Notes: generated by a model from the letters alone, not told the origin. Positions 34,832-45,591 are shown, counted from the first letter of the stretch. The stretch is 64,000 nt of DNA from Aquabacter cavernae (GCF_003993795.1 NZ_RWKV01000003.1:124001-188000), one strand, 5' to 3'. Numbers and translations: made by a program.

Positions 34832-34856
34832 GCCCGCGCGGCTGAACCGCGCGGGC
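34832..34856 (-). terminator. Stem-loop between dctP and the MarR gene
   Basis: GCCCGCGCGG and CCGCGCGGGC form a perfect 10-bp stem with a five-base loop, followed on the minus strand by CCTTTCAG. A second hairpin (GCCGGGCGC/GCGCCCGGC, about 34871-34891) lies between it and the dctP stop. Together they would separate the TRAP transcript from the regulator gene or reduce read-through. Confidence 0.65.
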
Positions 34857-34901
34857 GGGCTCGGAAGACAGGCCGGGCGCGGGCGCCCGGCGGAGCTGGG
34901 C

Positions 34902-35879
34902 TTACTTGCTGTAGGCGCCGAGGATCTGCTCGCCGGTGGGGCCGGCCTTCTTGAGCCAGTCGGCGGAAAGCTGCTTGCCCACGGTCTCGAAGCCGGCCTT
35001 CAGCTCGGGGGTGGGCTGCTCCACCTTCATGCCCTTGGCGCTGAGCTGCTCCATGTACCACTTGGTCTTGTCGATGGAGGACTGCCAGCCGCGGGTCTCG
35101 GCGGCGGCGGCGGCCTTCAGCACGGCGTCCTGGGTGGGCTTGTCCAGGGCGTCGAACGCCGCCTGGCTCACGAACACCATGTTCTTCGGCAGCCAAGCCT
35201 GAATATCGTAGAAATAGGGGATGCTCTCCCAGATTTTCACGTCATAACCGGTAGCAGCGGACGTGATCAGGGCTGTTACCACGCCGGTGGCCAGCGCCTG
35301 GGCAAGCTCCGCCTGCTGCACGGTGACCGACTGGGCCCCCACCGCCTCGCCGATGCGCGAGGTGCCGGCATTGTAGGCGCGCCACTTGGCGCCCTTCAGG
35401 TCCTCGATCTTGGTGACGGCGGTCTTGGAGAACAGGCCCTGGGGTGGCCACGGCACGGTGTAGAGCAGCTTAAGCCCTTGGGAGGCCAGCTTCTTTTCAA
35501 CCGCGGGCTTGGAGGCGAGATAGAGCGCCTTGGACTGGTCGTGGGAGGTGGCGAGGAACGGCACCACGTCCACGCCGAAGACCGGATCCTCGTTCTCGTG
35601 CAAGGACATAAGGACCTCGCCCGCCTGGGCCTGGCCGGTCATGACCGCGCGCTTGATCTCGGGCGCCTTGAACAGCACCGCATTGGGATGCAGCGTGATG
35701 GCGAGCTTGCCGCCGGAGAGGGTTTCCACCTCCTTGGCGAACTGCGCGATATTCTCGGTGTGGAAATTGTCCGTGGGATAGGCGGACGGAAGGTTCCACT
35801 TGGTCTGCGCGACCGCGGGACCGGCGGCGAGCGTGCCCAGAACCAGGGCGGAGCCTAGAAGTCTCTTCAAGCCTGACAT
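34902..35879 (-). CDS. TRAP transporter substrate-binding protein (DctP type)
   Basis: The periplasmic receptor of a tripartite ATP-independent transporter, 325 residues. The Sec signal ends PAVA before QTKWNLPSAYPTDNFHTENI, a typical DctP opening. The conserved arginine for the ligand carboxylate probably lies in LKGAKWRAYNAGT. It is the third gene of a Q-M-P unit. With a fused 5-oxoprolinase divergent to the operon, a cyclic amide such as 5-oxoproline or a hydantoin is a reasonable ligand guess. Confidence 0.93.
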   Translation of the reverse strand: MSGLKRLLGSALVLGTLAAGPAVAQTKWNLPSAYPTDNFHTENIAQFAKEVETLSGGKLAITLHPNAVLFKAPEIKRAVMTGQAQAGEVLMSLHENEDPVFGVDVVPFLATSHDQSKALYLASKPAVEKKLASQGLKLLYTVPWPPQGLFSKTAVTKIEDLKGAKWRAYNAGTSRIGEAVGAQSVTVQQAELAQALATGVVTALITSAATGYDVKIWESIPYFYDIQAWLPKNMVFVSQAAFDALDKPTQDAVLKAAAAAETRGWQSSIDKTKWYMEQLSAKGMKVEQPTPELKAGFETVGKQLSADWLKKAGPTGEQILGAYSK

Positions 35880-35922
35880 TGTTACGTCCTCTGGTTGTCG
35901 TTCAGGGGGGGGAGGTCGAAAG

Positions 35923-37230
35923 CTATCGGCCGAATGCCATCTCCGGCAGAACCATCACGATGGACGGGAACACGGTGATGATGGCAACTGCCGCAACGAG
36001 AAGGAAGAAGAACGGTAGCGCGGCGAGGGCCACCGTGTTCGAATCCTTGCCCGACATGGTCTGGAGCACGAAGAGGTTGAAGCCCACGGGCGGGGAAACC
36101 TCCGCCATCTCCACAACCAGCACCAGGAAGATGCCGAACCAGACCGGGTCGAAGCCGGCGGTCTTGATCATGGGGATCACCACCGAGGTGGTGAGCACGA
36201 TCATGGAGAGGCCGTCCAGCGCCGTGCCGAGGATGATGTACATGACGGTCAGCGCGGCGATGAGCGCGTAGGGCGAGAGGTGGAGATTGTCCACCCACTG
36301 GGCCAGCGCCACCGGGATGCCCGTATAGGCCATGGCGGTGGACATGAAGGACGCGCCCGCCAGGATGAACATGATCATGCAGGTGAGCCGCGTCGCCCCC
36401 ATCACGCTCGCCCAGAAGGACGGCCAGGAGAGCGCCCCCTGCCACCAGGCGATGAGCAGCGAGCCCATGACGCCCCAGGCGGCGCATTCGGTGGCGGTGG
36501 CCCAGCCGAACAGCAGCGAGGCGAACACCAGCAGGATCAGCAGCGTGATGGGCACGAGGTTCGCCGATTCCCGCAGCTTCTCGCGGAACGACAGGGACGG
36601 CTCGGGCGGCGGGTCCTTCTTGGGGTTCGCCATGGACCAGACGGTGATGTAGCCCGAATAGAGCGCCATCACGAGCAGCCCCGGCAGGAAGCCCGCCAGG
36701 AACACCTGGATGATGGAGACGTTCGCCGCCACCGCATAGACCACCATGGTGATGGAGGGCGGGATGAGGATGCCAAGCGTGCCCGCCCCGGCGAGGGAGC
36801 CCAGCGAGACCTTCTCGTCATAGCCGCGCTTCTTCAGCTCGGGCAAAGCGATCTTGGCCACGGTGGCGCAGGTGGCGGCGGAGGAGCCGGACACCGAGCC
36901 GAAGATGCCGCAGGCCAGCACGTTCACATGCATCAGCCGGCCGGGCAGCCAGTTGAGCCAGGGCGCGAGGCCCTTGAACATCTCTTCCGAGAGGCGGGTG
37001 CGGAACAGGATTTCGCCCATCCACACGAAGAGCGGCAGCGCCGCGAGGGTCCAGGAGGCGGAGTTGCCCCAGATGGTGGTGGCGAGCACCGAGCCGGTGG
37101 GGATGCCCCCGCCCACGAAATGCATGCCCACGAAGCCCACCGCCAGGAGGGCGATGGCGATCCACACGCCCGCGGCCAGAAGGACGGCGAGCAGGACCAG
37201 AAGGAGAGCGGAGATCTCGATGAGTTCCAT
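35923..37230 (-). CDS. TRAP transporter large permease (DctM type)
   Basis: The sodium-coupled translocation subunit, 435 residues and about 12 membrane segments. Family hallmarks include LPLFVWMGEILFRT, FGSVSGSSAATCATVAKIALPELKKRGY and GAGTLGILIPPSI near the middle, and SPPVGFNLFVLQ toward the end. Three bases separate its start from the small permease gene upstream, so the two are coupled. Confidence 0.95.
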   Translation of the reverse strand: MELIEISALLLVLLAVLLAAGVWIAIALLAVGFVGMHFVGGGIPTGSVLATTIWGNSASWTLAALPLFVWMGEILFRTRLSEEMFKGLAPWLNWLPGRLMHVNVLACGIFGSVSGSSAATCATVAKIALPELKKRGYDEKVSLGSLAGAGTLGILIPPSITMVVYAVAANVSIIQVFLAGFLPGLLVMALYSGYITVWSMANPKKDPPPEPSLSFREKLRESANLVPITLLILLVFASLLFGWATATECAAWGVMGSLLIAWWQGALSWPSFWASVMGATRLTCMIMFILAGASFMSTAMAYTGIPVALAQWVDNLHLSPYALIAALTVMYIILGTALDGLSMIVLTTSVVIPMIKTAGFDPVWFGIFLVLVVEMAEVSPPVGFNLFVLQTMSGKDSNTVALAALPFFFLLVAAVAIITVFPSIVMVLPEMAFGR

Positions 37231-37233
37231 GGC

Positions 37234-37779
37234 TCAGATCCCGCTCTGCATGGCGCGTTCCACCACTTCCTCGGCAGTGGTGGCCGGGGGCTTCTCGTAG
37301 CGCGGCGCGCCGCCGAGCACGACGTGGACCAGCTCGTCCACGAACGCGATGAGCAGGATGACGAGGCCGCCGCTATAGCCGAGCTGGGGAATCCAGAGGG
37401 GGATTGCGAGCACGCCCTGGGCCATGTCCTCGAAGCGGTAGGAATCGTAGGTCATCTTCACGGCGTTCCAGGCGAAGAAGCCGGTGAAGCCGCAGCCGAC
37501 GATGAGGCAGATGATCTCCATGACATGCTTGGGCGTGCCGGAGAGCTTGTCCATCACGAGGCCCACCCGGATCATCTCGCCCGAGCGGAAAGTGTGGGCG
37601 AGGCCGAGAAAGGCGCTGGCCGCCATGCACCAGGCCACGAAATCGTCGCCGGCGGGAATGTTGAGGCCGACGAAACGGCCGCCCGAAAGCAGCATCATCA
37701 GCACGAAGATGGAGAGCAGGAAGAGGCCCGCCAGCCAGCCGGCCACCAGGTAGAGGCCATCGAGGGCGCGGCGGATCAT
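37234..37779 (-). CDS. TRAP transporter small permease (DctQ type)
   Basis: The four-helix small membrane subunit, 181 residues: segments at about 8-30, 45-65, 85-108 and 128-150. FRSGEMIRVGLVMDKLS in the middle is the conserved cytoplasmic loop of DctQ proteins. The ATG at 37779 starts a normal membrane protein; the longer open frame carries a hydrophilic extension into the promoter region and is rejected. First gene of the TRAP operon. Confidence 0.9.
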   Translation of the reverse strand: MIRRALDGLYLVAGWLAGLFLLSIFVLMMLLSGGRFVGLNIPAGDDFVAWCMAASAFLGLAHTFRSGEMIRVGLVMDKLSGTPKHVMEIICLIVGCGFTGFFAWNAVKMTYDSYRFEDMAQGVLAIPLWIPQLGYSGGLVILLIAFVDELVHVVLGGAPRYEKPPATTAEEVVERAMQSGI

Positions 37780-37959
37780 GCGGCGCCTCCGCCGGAAAGG
37801 GAGGCGGTGGAAACGGGGGCGGCGGTGCGGCAAGCCGCAGGCGCCCGGGCGCGTGTCGCGCGGGTGAGGCTCATCATCGGTCCCCTCTGAAGGCGGCGCC
37901 GGTGCCCAAAAATGGGGCGACGCTCTTTCTGACACCACGTTGGCGTACTTGCGCCGTTT

Positions 37960-37978
37960 CGTCAACAAATTGTTGACG
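37960..37978. promoter_or_regulatory. Perfect 19-bp palindrome between TRAP operon and oxoprolinase gene
   Basis: CGTCAACAA-A-TTGTTGACG is a perfect dyad in the 330-base divergent region. Its size and base pattern fit MarR- or GntR-family operators. It lies 180 bases before the TRAP operon start and 131 bases before the oxoprolinase start, so one bound dimer could control both. The nearby MarR-type gene at 34252-34809 is the best candidate. The remaining bases of the region show no gene. Confidence 0.75.
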
Positions 37979-38109
37979 TTTTGTTTGTGACGTGGCTTCT
38001 CTTTGAGGAATGGTTCGCACTCACCTTGGGGCAGGCCGGGCAGTTCGTCCGTGCGCCATGGTTCCATGCAGGAAGCGGGCCACGGAATGGCGGATCAAAG
38101 GTGGCGCAC

Positions 38110-41100
38110 ATGACGGGTGAAGCGGCGCAATCGCGCGGGACCGGAGCGGGCGAGAACAGCGGGCCGGGCGCTTGGGAGTTCTGGATCGATCGCGGCGGCA
38201 CCTTCACGGATATCGTGGGGCGCAAGCCCGATGGCAGCCTCGTCGCCCACAAGCTCCTGTCCGAGAACCCGGAAGCCTATCGCGACGCCGCCGTGCACGG
38301 CATCCGCGACCTGCTGGGGCTGAAGGCGGGCGTGCCTATCCCCGAGGGACTCGTCTCAGCTGTGAAGATGGGCACCACGGTGGCCACCAACGCCTTGCTG
38401 GAGCGCAAGGGCGAGCGCACCTTGCTCGTCACCACGCTGGGCTTCCGTGACGCGCTGCGCATCGGCTATCAGGCCCGCCCCCATATCTTCGCGAAGAAGA
38501 TCGTCCTTCCCGACATGCTGTTCGAGAAGGTTCTGGAAGTGACCGAGCGGGTGCGGGCGGATGGCGCCGTGGAGACCGCGCCCGACCTCGATGCGGTGCG
38601 CGCGGCGCTGGAGGAGGCCAAGGCGGCGGGCATCCGTTCCGTCGCCATCGCCTTCATGCACGGCTATCGCTATCCCGCCCATGAGCAGCAGGTGGCGGCG
38701 CTCGCCCGCAGCATGGGCTTCCCGCAGGTCTCGGTCTCCCACGAGGTCTCGCCCCTCATCAAGCTGGTGGGGCGCGGCGACACCACGGTGGCGGACGCCT
38801 ATCTCTCGCCCATCCTGCGGCGCTACGTGGCGCAGGTGGCCGAGGAGCTGGGCGCGGGGCAGGCGTCGGACGGGGCCGAGGCCATCCGGCTCATGTTCAT
38901 GATGTCGTCCGGCGGCCTCACGGCGGCGGACCTGTTCCAGGGCAAGGACGCGCTGCTCTCCGGCCCGGCCGGGGGCGTGGTGGGCGCGTCCGAGACCGGC
39001 CGCATCGCCGGGCTGGACCGCATTATCGGCTTCGACATGGGCGGCACCTCCACGGACGTGTGCCACTATGACGGCGAACTGGAGCGGGCCTTCGACACGG
39101 AGGTTGCCGGCGTGCGCATCCGCGCGCCCATGATGCGCATCCACACGGTGGCGGCGGGCGGCGGCTCCATCCTGCACTATGACGGGTCGCGGTTCCGCGT
39201 GGGCCCGGACAGCGCGGGCGCCAATCCCGGCCCCGCCTGCTATCGCCGTGGCGGGCCGCTGGCGGTGACCGACGCCAATGTGATGCTGGGCAAGCTGATC
39301 CCGGACTTCTTCCCGAAGATCTTCGGCCCCGGCCAGGACCAGCCGCTGGATGCCGATGCCGTGCGGGCGAAGTTCGCGGCGCTCGCCGCCGAGATCGGCG
39401 ACGGGCGCGAGCCGGAAGCGGTGGCGGATGGTTTCGTCACCATCGCGGTCGAGAACATGGCCAACGCCATCAAGAAGATTTCCGTGGAGCGCGGCTATGA
39501 CGTGACGCGCTATGCCCTCTCCTGCTTCGGCGGGGCGGGCGGGCAGCATGCCTGCCTTGTGGCCGATGCGCTCGGCATGCGCACGGTGCACATCCATCCC
39601 TTCTCCGGCCTGCTCTCGGCCTATGGGATGGGCCTTGCCGCCGTGCGTGCGCTTCGCACCCGCGCCGTGGGCGAGCGGCTGGAGGCGGCGCTCGTGTCCC
39701 CGCTCGACGCCCTGCGCGATGCCATGGCGGGCGAAACCAGTGCCGAACTGATGGGCCAGGGTGTGCCCGCCGCCGACATCGAGACCGAGGCGAAGGCGCA
39801 TCTGCGCTATGAGGGCACCGACACGGCACTGCCCGTTCGCCTCGCCGACATTCCGGCCATGGTGACCGAGTTCGAGGCCCGCCACCGCAACCAGTTCGGC
39901 TTCGTCTCCCCGGAGAAGCAGATCGTGGTGGAGGCCCTGGAAGTGCAGGGCTCAGGCGGCGGGGCGGGCATTGCCGAGCCCGACCATGCGCTGGCGGAGG
40001 GCGTGCCCGACGCCTGCCGCACCACGCGCTTCTTCGCGCGCGGCGCCTGGCACGAGGCGCCCGTGGTGCTGCGCGCGGCCTTCAAGCCCGGCATGGTGCT
40101 GGAAGGCCCGGCCATCGTCATCGAGCCCAACCAGACCGTGGTGGTGGAGGAGGGCTGGCGGGCGCAGATGACCGTGAAGGACCATCTCCTGCTCTCGCGC
40201 GCCAAGCAGATGAAGCGCGCGGAGGCCGTGGGCACCCATGCGGACCCGGTGATGCTGGAGGTCTTCAACAACCTCTTCATGTCCATCGCCGAGCAGATGG
40301 GCGTCACGCTCCAGAACACCGCCTATTCGGTGAACATCAAGGAACGCCTCGACTTCTCCTGCGCCGTGTTCGATGCCGAGGGGCGGCTCGTGGCCAATGC
40401 CCCTCACATGCCGGTGCATCTGGGCTCCATGGACAAGTCGGTGGAGACGGTGATCCGCGAGAATGCGGGCGCCATCCGCCCCGGCGACGTGTTCGCGCTG
40501 AACGCGCCCTATAATGGCGGCACCCATCTGCCGGATATCACCGTGGTGACGCCGCTGTTCGACGAAGACGGCGGGGAATTGCTCTTCTGGGTGGCCTCAC
40601 GCGGCCACCACGCGGATGTGGGCGGCGTCGCGCCCGGCTCCATGAGCCCGCGCGCCACCACCATCGACGAGGAAGGCGTCTATATCGACAATCTCAAGCT
40701 GGTGGATGAGGGCCGCTTCCGGGAGGCGGAGCTGAATGCCCTGCTGCTGGGCGCGCAATATCCCGCCCGCAACCCCGTGCAGAACGTCGCCGACCTGAAG
40801 GCCCAGATCGCCGCCAACGAGAAAGGCGTGCGCGAGCTGAAGAAGATGATCGCCCTGTTCGGGCTGGACGTTGTCACGGCCTATATGGGCCATGTGCAGG
40901 ACAATGCGGACGAGAGCGTGCGCCGGGTGCTCGACCGGCTGGAGGATTGCGATTTCAGCTATGAGATGGACCAGGGCACGGTGATCAAGGTGAAGATCAC
41001 CGTGGACAAGGCGGCGCGCACCGCCAAGGTGGACTTCACGGGCACCTCGCCCCAGCAGGAAACCAATTTCAACGCGCCCGAGCCCGTCACCCGCGCGGCG

Positions 41101-41772
41101 GTGCTCTATGTGTTCCGCGTCATGGTGGACGACCAGATCCCCATGAATGCCGGCTGCCTGCGGCCCATCGAGATCGTGGTGCCCAAGGGCTGCATGCTCT
41201 CCCCCGTCTATCCTGCCGCCGTGGTGGCGGGGAATGTGGAGACCTCGCAGGCCGTCACCAACTGCCTGTTCGGTGCGCTGAAAGCCATGGGCGCCTCCCA
41301 GGGCACCATGAACAACCTCACCTTCGGCAATGACGAGGTGCAGTATTACGAGACCATCTGCTCCGGCTCCCCCGCCGGGCCCGGCTTTGACGGCACGGAT
41401 GCGGTGCATGTGCACATGACCAATTCCCGCCTGACCGACCCGGAGGTTCTGGAAACCCGCTTCCCGGTTCTGCTGGAGGATTTCCATGTGCGGCCGGGCT
41501 CCGGCGGCAAGGGGCGCTGGAGCGCGGGGGCAGGCACCTACCGGCGCATCCGCTTCCTGGAGAAGATGGATTGCGCGCTGCTCTCCTCCCATCGCCGGGT
41601 GCGTCCGTTCGGCCTGGAAGGCGGCGAGCCCGGACAGGTGGGCGAGGGCTTCGTGCGGCGCAATGACGGCTCGTTCGAGCAGATGGAGGGCTGCGCCCAG
41701 ACCGTGCTGGAACCCGGCGAGGCGGTCATCGTCATCACCCCCACGGGCGGGGGCTACGGCAAGGCGGAGTGA
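38110..41772 (+). CDS. Fused 5-oxoprolinase / hydantoinase (HyuA-HyuB) protein
   Basis: A 1220-residue enzyme of the ATP-dependent oxoprolinase/N-methylhydantoinase family, which opens cyclic amides at ATP cost. Residues ~20-690 match HyuA ([11 protein letters not shown] phosphate loop, [44 protein letters not shown]). Residues ~705-1215 match HyuB ([49 protein letters not shown]). Such fusion is standard for 5-oxoprolinases; some hydantoinases are split. Starts at 38101 (GTG) and 38110 (ATG) are both possible. Divergent from a TRAP importer, with which it probably forms an uptake-and-degradation module. Confidence 0.9.
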   Translation: MTGEAAQSRGTGAGENSGPGAWEFWIDRGGTFTDIVGRKPDGSLVAHKLLSENPEAYRDAAVHGIRDLLGLKAGVPIPEGLVSAVKMGTTVATNALLERKGERTLLVTTLGFRDALRIGYQARPHIFAKKIVLPDMLFEKVLEVTERVRADGAVETAPDLDAVRAALEEAKAAGIRSVAIAFMHGYRYPAHEQQVAALARSMGFPQVSVSHEVSPLIKLVGRGDTTVADAYLSPILRRYVAQVAEELGAGQASDGAEAIRLMFMMSSGGLTAADLFQGKDALLSGPAGGVVGASETGRIAGLDRIIGFDMGGTSTDVCHYDGELERAFDTEVAGVRIRAPMMRIHTVAAGGGSILHYDGSRFRVGPDSAGANPGPACYRRGGPLAVTDANVMLGKLIPDFFPKIFGPGQDQPLDADAVRAKFAALAAEIGDGREPEAVADGFVTIAVENMANAIKKISVERGYDVTRYALSCFGGAGGQHACLVADALGMRTVHIHPFSGLLSAYGMGLAAVRALRTRAVGERLEAALVSPLDALRDAMAGETSAELMGQGVPAADIETEAKAHLRYEGTDTALPVRLADIPAMVTEFEARHRNQFGFVSPEKQIVVEALEVQGSGGGAGIAEPDHALAEGVPDACRTTRFFARGAWHEAPVVLRAAFKPGMVLEGPAIVIEPNQTVVVEEGWRAQMTVKDHLLLSRAKQMKRAEAVGTHADPVMLEVFNNLFMSIAEQMGVTLQNTAYSVNIKERLDFSCAVFDAEGRLVANAPHMPVHLGSMDKSVETVIRENAGAIRPGDVFALNAPYNGGTHLPDITVVTPLFDEDGGELLFWVASRGHHADVGGVAPGSMSPRATTIDEEGVYIDNLKLVDEGRFREAELNALLLGAQYPARNPVQNVADLKAQIAANEKGVRELKKMIALFGLDVVTAYMGHVQDNADESVRRVLDRLEDCDFSYEMDQGTVIKVKITVDKAARTAKVDFTGTSPQQETNFNAPEPVTRAAVLYVFRVMVDDQIPMNAGCLRPIEIVVPKGCMLSPVYPAAVVAGNVETSQAVTNCLFGALKAMGASQGTMNNLTFGNDEVQYYETICSGSPAGPGFDGTDAVHVHMTNSRLTDPEVLETRFPVLLEDFHVRPGSGGKGRWSAGAGTYRRIRFLEKMDCALLSSHRRVRPFGLEGGEPGQVGEGFVRRNDGSFEQMEGCAQTVLEPGEAVIVITPTGGGYGKAE

Positions 41773-41791
41773 GGCCGGGGCGGTCCAATGA

Positions 41792-41831
41792 AAAAACCCC
41801 GTGAGCGCTGCAAACGGGGTTTTTCTTTTTG
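41792..41831. terminator. Bidirectional intrinsic terminator
   Basis: AAAAACCCCGT (41792-41802) pairs with ACGGGGTTTTT (41814-41824) across an 11-base loop, followed by CTTTTTGG. A-rich and T-rich flanks allow it to work on both strands, for the oxoprolinase gene and for the converging lytic transglycosylase gene. Confidence 0.92.
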
Positions 41832-41857
41832 GACACTCCGTTCGGCAGGCGAGCCTG

Positions 41858-43180
41858 TCAGTTGCGCAGCTTCTGCAGCACGGCGACGGAGGGGAAGCCG
41901 TCCGGCAGAAGGCCGGTGCGCACCTGGAAGTCCTGCACCGCCACGCGGGTCTTGGTGCCGAGGATGCCGTCCACGGTGCCGATGTCATAGCCGCGCTGGA
42001 TCAGCCGCTGCTGCATTTCCAGCCGCTCGGAGCGCGTCAGGGCCGGCTCCTTCGGCCAGCTCTGGACGAAGTCCCCGCCGCCGCGCAGGCGATCCGACAG
42101 GTGGCCGATGGCCAGGGCATAGGCATCGGCCGGGTTGTATTTCAAGATCGCCGAAAAGTTCGGCAGCATGAGGAAGGCCGGTCCGTTGGCGCCCTGCGGC
42201 AGCAGCAGGAAGGCGGTCTCGTTCGGGCGCGGGAACGCCTTGCCGCCGGGCCGGGTGATGCCGAGCGACGCCCACTGGCCGAGCGTGTGGTTGCGGGAGC
42301 GGTCCACGTAACGGTAGTCGAAATTCTTCGGCAGGACCACTTCGTAGCCCCAGGTCTTGCCGAACTCCCAGCCATCCAGCTTCAGGTTGTTGGCGGTGGA
42401 GGCGATGATGTCGGGGATGGAATCCACCACGTTGCGCTTGCCGTCGCCGTCGAAATCCACGGCGAAGCGCTGGAAGCTGGTGGGCATGAACTGGGTAGGC
42501 CCGAAGGCACCCGCCCAGGAGCCCGTCAGATGGTCCGCCGGCACGTCGCCCTTGTCCAGGATCTGGAGCGTGGCGATGAATTCGTCGCGGAAATAATCCT
42601 GCCGGCGCCCGACGCAGGACAGCGTGGCCGTGGAGCGCAGCACGGAGCGGGTGCCCATGCCCTGCGGACTGCCATAGCTGGATTCGATGCCCCAGATGGC
42701 CGCCACCGCATAACGGTCCACGCCATACTTCTTCTCGGCGGCGTCGAAGATGGTCTTGTACTGGGCGAGGATCTCCTTGCCCTTCCGCACCCGGTAATCG
42801 CTCACCAGCATGTTCACATAATCGCCGATGGGCTTGGAGAATTCCGGCTGGGAATCCAGGAAGTCCATGATCTTCATGTCGGGCGTGAGCCCGGACGTGA
42901 GGCGGCGATAGGTGTTCTGGGAGATGCCCTTGGCCTGGGCCAGGGGATACAGGCCGGCGATGCAGGAATCGAAATTGGCCTCCGCCGCGGCGATGGCCTG
43001 GGGCGTCATCATGGGATGCATGGCGCGGCCCGTGGCAGCGGATTGCTGCTGCGCGGGCGGATCGAAGATGGATCCCGTGACCTGCGCCTGGGCACTGGCA
43101 GCGCCGAGCGCCATCAGCGTGATGCCCGCTGCCCATGTCGCCACGCCTGCGATTCGTCCCCGGGCCAGATCCCGCGCCAT
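41858..43180 (-). CDS. Lytic murein transglycosylase (MltB type, GH103) with PG-binding domain
   Basis: A periplasmic enzyme that cleaves MurNAc-GlcNAc bonds with 1,6-anhydro formation. After a signal peptide (to ASAQA, about residue 32) comes a GH103 domain: AAIWGIESSYG contains the catalytic glutamate, followed by GAFGPTQFMPTSF and VDFDGDGKRNVVDSIPDIIASTANNL. A C-terminal peptidoglycan-binding_1 domain covers about 372-438 (LQRGYDIGTVDGILGTKTRVAVQDFQ). GAGGCAGGC just before the ATG at 43180 supports the start. It is 212 bases downstream of galE on the same strand. Confidence 0.93.
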   Translation of the reverse strand: MARDLARGRIAGVATWAAGITLMALGAASAQAQVTGSIFDPPAQQQSAATGRAMHPMMTPQAIAAAEANFDSCIAGLYPLAQAKGISQNTYRRLTSGLTPDMKIMDFLDSQPEFSKPIGDYVNMLVSDYRVRKGKEILAQYKTIFDAAEKKYGVDRYAVAAIWGIESSYGSPQGMGTRSVLRSTATLSCVGRRQDYFRDEFIATLQILDKGDVPADHLTGSWAGAFGPTQFMPTSFQRFAVDFDGDGKRNVVDSIPDIIASTANNLKLDGWEFGKTWGYEVVLPKNFDYRYVDRSRNHTLGQWASLGITRPGGKAFPRPNETAFLLLPQGANGPAFLMLPNFSAILKYNPADAYALAIGHLSDRLRGGGDFVQSWPKEPALTRSERLEMQQRLIQRGYDIGTVDGILGTKTRVAVQDFQVRTGLLPDGFPSVAVLQKLRN

Positions 43181-43392
43181 GCCTGCCTCGTTCGTCACTT
43201 GGAGCCTGATCCGAAGAGGTTTGGCCAACCTCTTCACCGAATCCGTCTCTGAACCCATTGATGGCGAGCGCGCGGCCCGGACAGCCTGGGGTGCAGGCCG
43301 TTCGGTGCGCGCTCGTATCGTCCGCCGCCTAATGGGCACGAAATAGGGTTGCCCCTTGGTTAACGTAAGGCAAGTTTCCCGTGGCGGATATT

Positions 43393-44382
43393 TCAGGCCC
43401 CCCTGCGGGCGTCCAGGCCGCGTTCCCAATCCAGGGCAGTGCGGACGATGGTGGGGATGTCGTCGAGGCGCGGCTGCCAGCCGAGCTTGGCGTGGATCAG
43501 GTCGGCCTTGGCCACCACCGCCGCCGGGTCGCCCGGCCGGCGGGGCGCGAAGCGCACCGTGAAGTCCACGCCGGACACCTGCTTCACCGTCTCCAGGATC
43601 TGGAGCACCGAATAGCCGCGCCCATAGCCGCAATTGAACACGCCGCTCTCCCCGCCGTTGCGCAGATAGGTGAGGGCATCGAGATGAGCGCGCACCAGGT
43701 CGCTCACATGGATGTAGTCGCGCAGGCAGGTGCCGTCGGGGGTGGGATAGTCGGTGCCGTAGACGTCGATGCCGGGCCGCTTGCCCAGCGCCGTCTCGCA
43801 GGCGACCTTGAGCAGGTGCGTCGCCCCGGCGGTAGACTGGCCCGTCCGCCCGGCCGGATCCGCGCCCGCCACGTTGAAATAGCGCAGCGCCACATAGCGC
43901 AGCGGAAAGGCGAAGGCGGTGTCCTTCAGCATCCACTCGCTCATGAGCTTCGAGCGTCCATAGGGCGAGATGGGCGCGAGCGCCGCCTCCTCCGCCACGG
44001 GATCGATGCCCACCATGCCGTAGACGGCGGCGGTGGAGGAGAAGATGAAATCCCGGACGCCCGCCGCCGTCACGGCCTCCAGCAAAGCACGGGTCTTCAC
44101 GGTGTTGGCGAGGTAGTAGCCCAAAGGATCGGCCACCGAATCAGGCACCACGATGCGGGCGGCGAAATGGATGACTGCGGTGATTCCGTGCTCCGCGACG
44201 ATACGCTTCACCAGTTCCTGGTTGCTCACGTCGCCCAGGATGAAGGTGGCCTCAGGCGCCACGGCCCAGCGGAATCCGGTGGACAGATCGTCCAGCACCA
44301 CCACCGTCTCACCCGCATCCAGCAGCGCAAGGACCATGTGGCTGCCGATATAACCTGCCCCGCCCGTGACCAGAACCGTCAT
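43393..44382 (-). CDS. galE: UDP-glucose 4-epimerase
   Basis: Interconverts UDP-glucose and UDP-galactose for exopolysaccharide and LPS sugars. The short-chain dehydrogenase fold is clear: GGAGYIGSH for NAD at the start, FSSTAAVYG with the catalytic Ser/Thr, and PYGRSK with the Tyr-Lys pair. LRYFNVAGADP and LRDYIHVSDLVRAH are GalE hallmarks. The 329-residue length fits. It is divergent from galU (166 bases between), so both enzymes of UDP-hexose supply share one control region. Confidence 0.95.
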   Translation of the reverse strand: MTVLVTGGAGYIGSHMVLALLDAGETVVVLDDLSTGFRWAVAPEATFILGDVSNQELVKRIVAEHGITAVIHFAARIVVPDSVADPLGYYLANTVKTRALLEAVTAAGVRDFIFSSTAAVYGMVGIDPVAEEAALAPISPYGRSKLMSEWMLKDTAFAFPLRYVALRYFNVAGADPAGRTGQSTAGATHLLKVACETALGKRPGIDVYGTDYPTPDGTCLRDYIHVSDLVRAHLDALTYLRNGGESGVFNCGYGRGYSVLQILETVKQVSGVDFTVRFAPRRPGDPAAVVAKADLIHAKLGWQPRLDDIPTIVRTALDWERGLDARRGA

Positions 44383-44548
44383 GTCAGCACCGCCTTTGCC
44401 ATAATGTCCTCGCGATGGTGGGCAAGCTGGGACAGCATGCGCGCGAGGTCAATAACGCCGGAATGAACCTTTTGGCTCATCCGAGGGTTCTTTGACCGCG
44501 CAGCTCACGCCTGTATTACGATCCCGGCCTATCAACCTGGTGCCCTTC

Positions 44549-45436
44549 ATGCCCAAGCCTCTTCGGAAAGCGATCCTCCCGGTTGCCGGTCTCGGCACCC
44601 GCTTCCTGCCCGCCACCAAGGCGGTGCCCAAGGAAATGCTCACGGTCGTCGATCGGCCGGTGGTGCAGCACGTGGTCGATGAGGCGCGCGCGGCGGGCAT
44701 CGAGCACATCGTGTTCGTGACCGGCCGCAACAAGGCGGTCATCGAGGACCATTTCGACCGGCAGTTCGAGCTGGAGAAGACCCTCTCGGACCGGGGCAAG
44801 ACCAAGGAGCTGGAACAGCTCGACAAGGACACGCCCAAGGCCGGGACCACCTCCTTCACCCGCCAGCAGCTGCCGCTGGGCCTCGGCCATGCGGTGTGGT
44901 GCGCGCGCGACCTGATCGGCGACGAGCCGTTCGCGCTGCTGCTGCCTGACATGCTGCACCTGCCACGCAACGGGCACGGGTGCCTCGCCACCATGGTCCG
45001 GGCCTTCGAGCGTACCGGCGGGAACGTGGTCTCGGTCTATGAGGTTCCGGACGACCAGACCCACCAATATGGCATCGTCGATACCGGCCCCACCCATACG
45101 GGCGTGGACGAGATCCTGGACATGGTGGAGAAGCCCGCACTCGGCACCGCGCCTACCAATCTCGCCATTTCCGGCCGCTATATCCTCCAACCCACCATCT
45201 TCGACCTGCTGGCCAAGCAGGAGCAGGGGGCGGGCGGCGAGATCCAGCTCACTGATTCCATGCTGAAGCTGAAGGAGCGCGAGCGCTTCTTCTCCGTGAA
45301 ATTCGACGGCCAGGTCTATGATTGCGGCTCGAAGATCGGCTTCCTCATGGCCAATGTGGCCTATGCCCTCTCGCGCCCGGACATCGAGCCGGAATTCCGC
45401 GCCGAGCTTCAATCCATGATGGCTGCCAACCGCTAG
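44549..45436 (+). CDS. galU: UTP-glucose-1-phosphate uridylyltransferase
   Basis: Makes UDP-glucose from UTP and glucose 1-phosphate. The 295-residue protein opens [28 protein letters not shown], the nucleotidyltransferase signature loop, and includes [13 protein letters not shown] and [20 protein letters not shown] of GalU. I choose the ATG at 44549, directly before this block; the TTG at 44492 would add a non-conserved leader. Divergent from galE. Confidence 0.95.
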   Translation: MPKPLRKAILPVAGLGTRFLPATKAVPKEMLTVVDRPVVQHVVDEARAAGIEHIVFVTGRNKAVIEDHFDRQFELEKTLSDRGKTKELEQLDKDTPKAGTTSFTRQQLPLGLGHAVWCARDLIGDEPFALLLPDMLHLPRNGHGCLATMVRAFERTGGNVVSVYEVPDDQTHQYGIVDTGPTHTGVDEILDMVEKPALGTAPTNLAISGRYILQPTIFDLLAKQEQGAGGEIQLTDSMLKLKERERFFSVKFDGQVYDCGSKIGFLMANVAYALSRPDIEPEFRAELQSMMAANR

Positions 45437-45451
45437 CGGGCCCTTTCGCGC

Positions 45452-45481
45452 GCCGGTTTCCCCGCAAAAAGGGGAGCCGGC
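45452..45481 (+). terminator. Hairpin after galU
   Basis: GCCGG-TT-TCCCC pairs with GGGGA-G-CCGGC around the loop GCAAAAA, 16 bases after the galU stop. One asymmetric bulge is present and no U tract follows, so it is a moderate candidate. Confidence 0.45.
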
Positions 45482-45591
45482 GGCGATGCAGCATGGACAC
45501 ACCGGCCCAGGATCGTCCGGCCTTGCCTTGACCGCGTCTCGTTTCCCGTCTAATCGCCGCATTGCCCAATTCTTCCTGCGGGGCCCTTCGA

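Noticed and set aside
38277-41988. Several long minus-strand frames opposite the oxoprolinase gene
   Set aside because: They are antisense to a protein with continuous HyuA and HyuB motifs and show shadow-frame composition.
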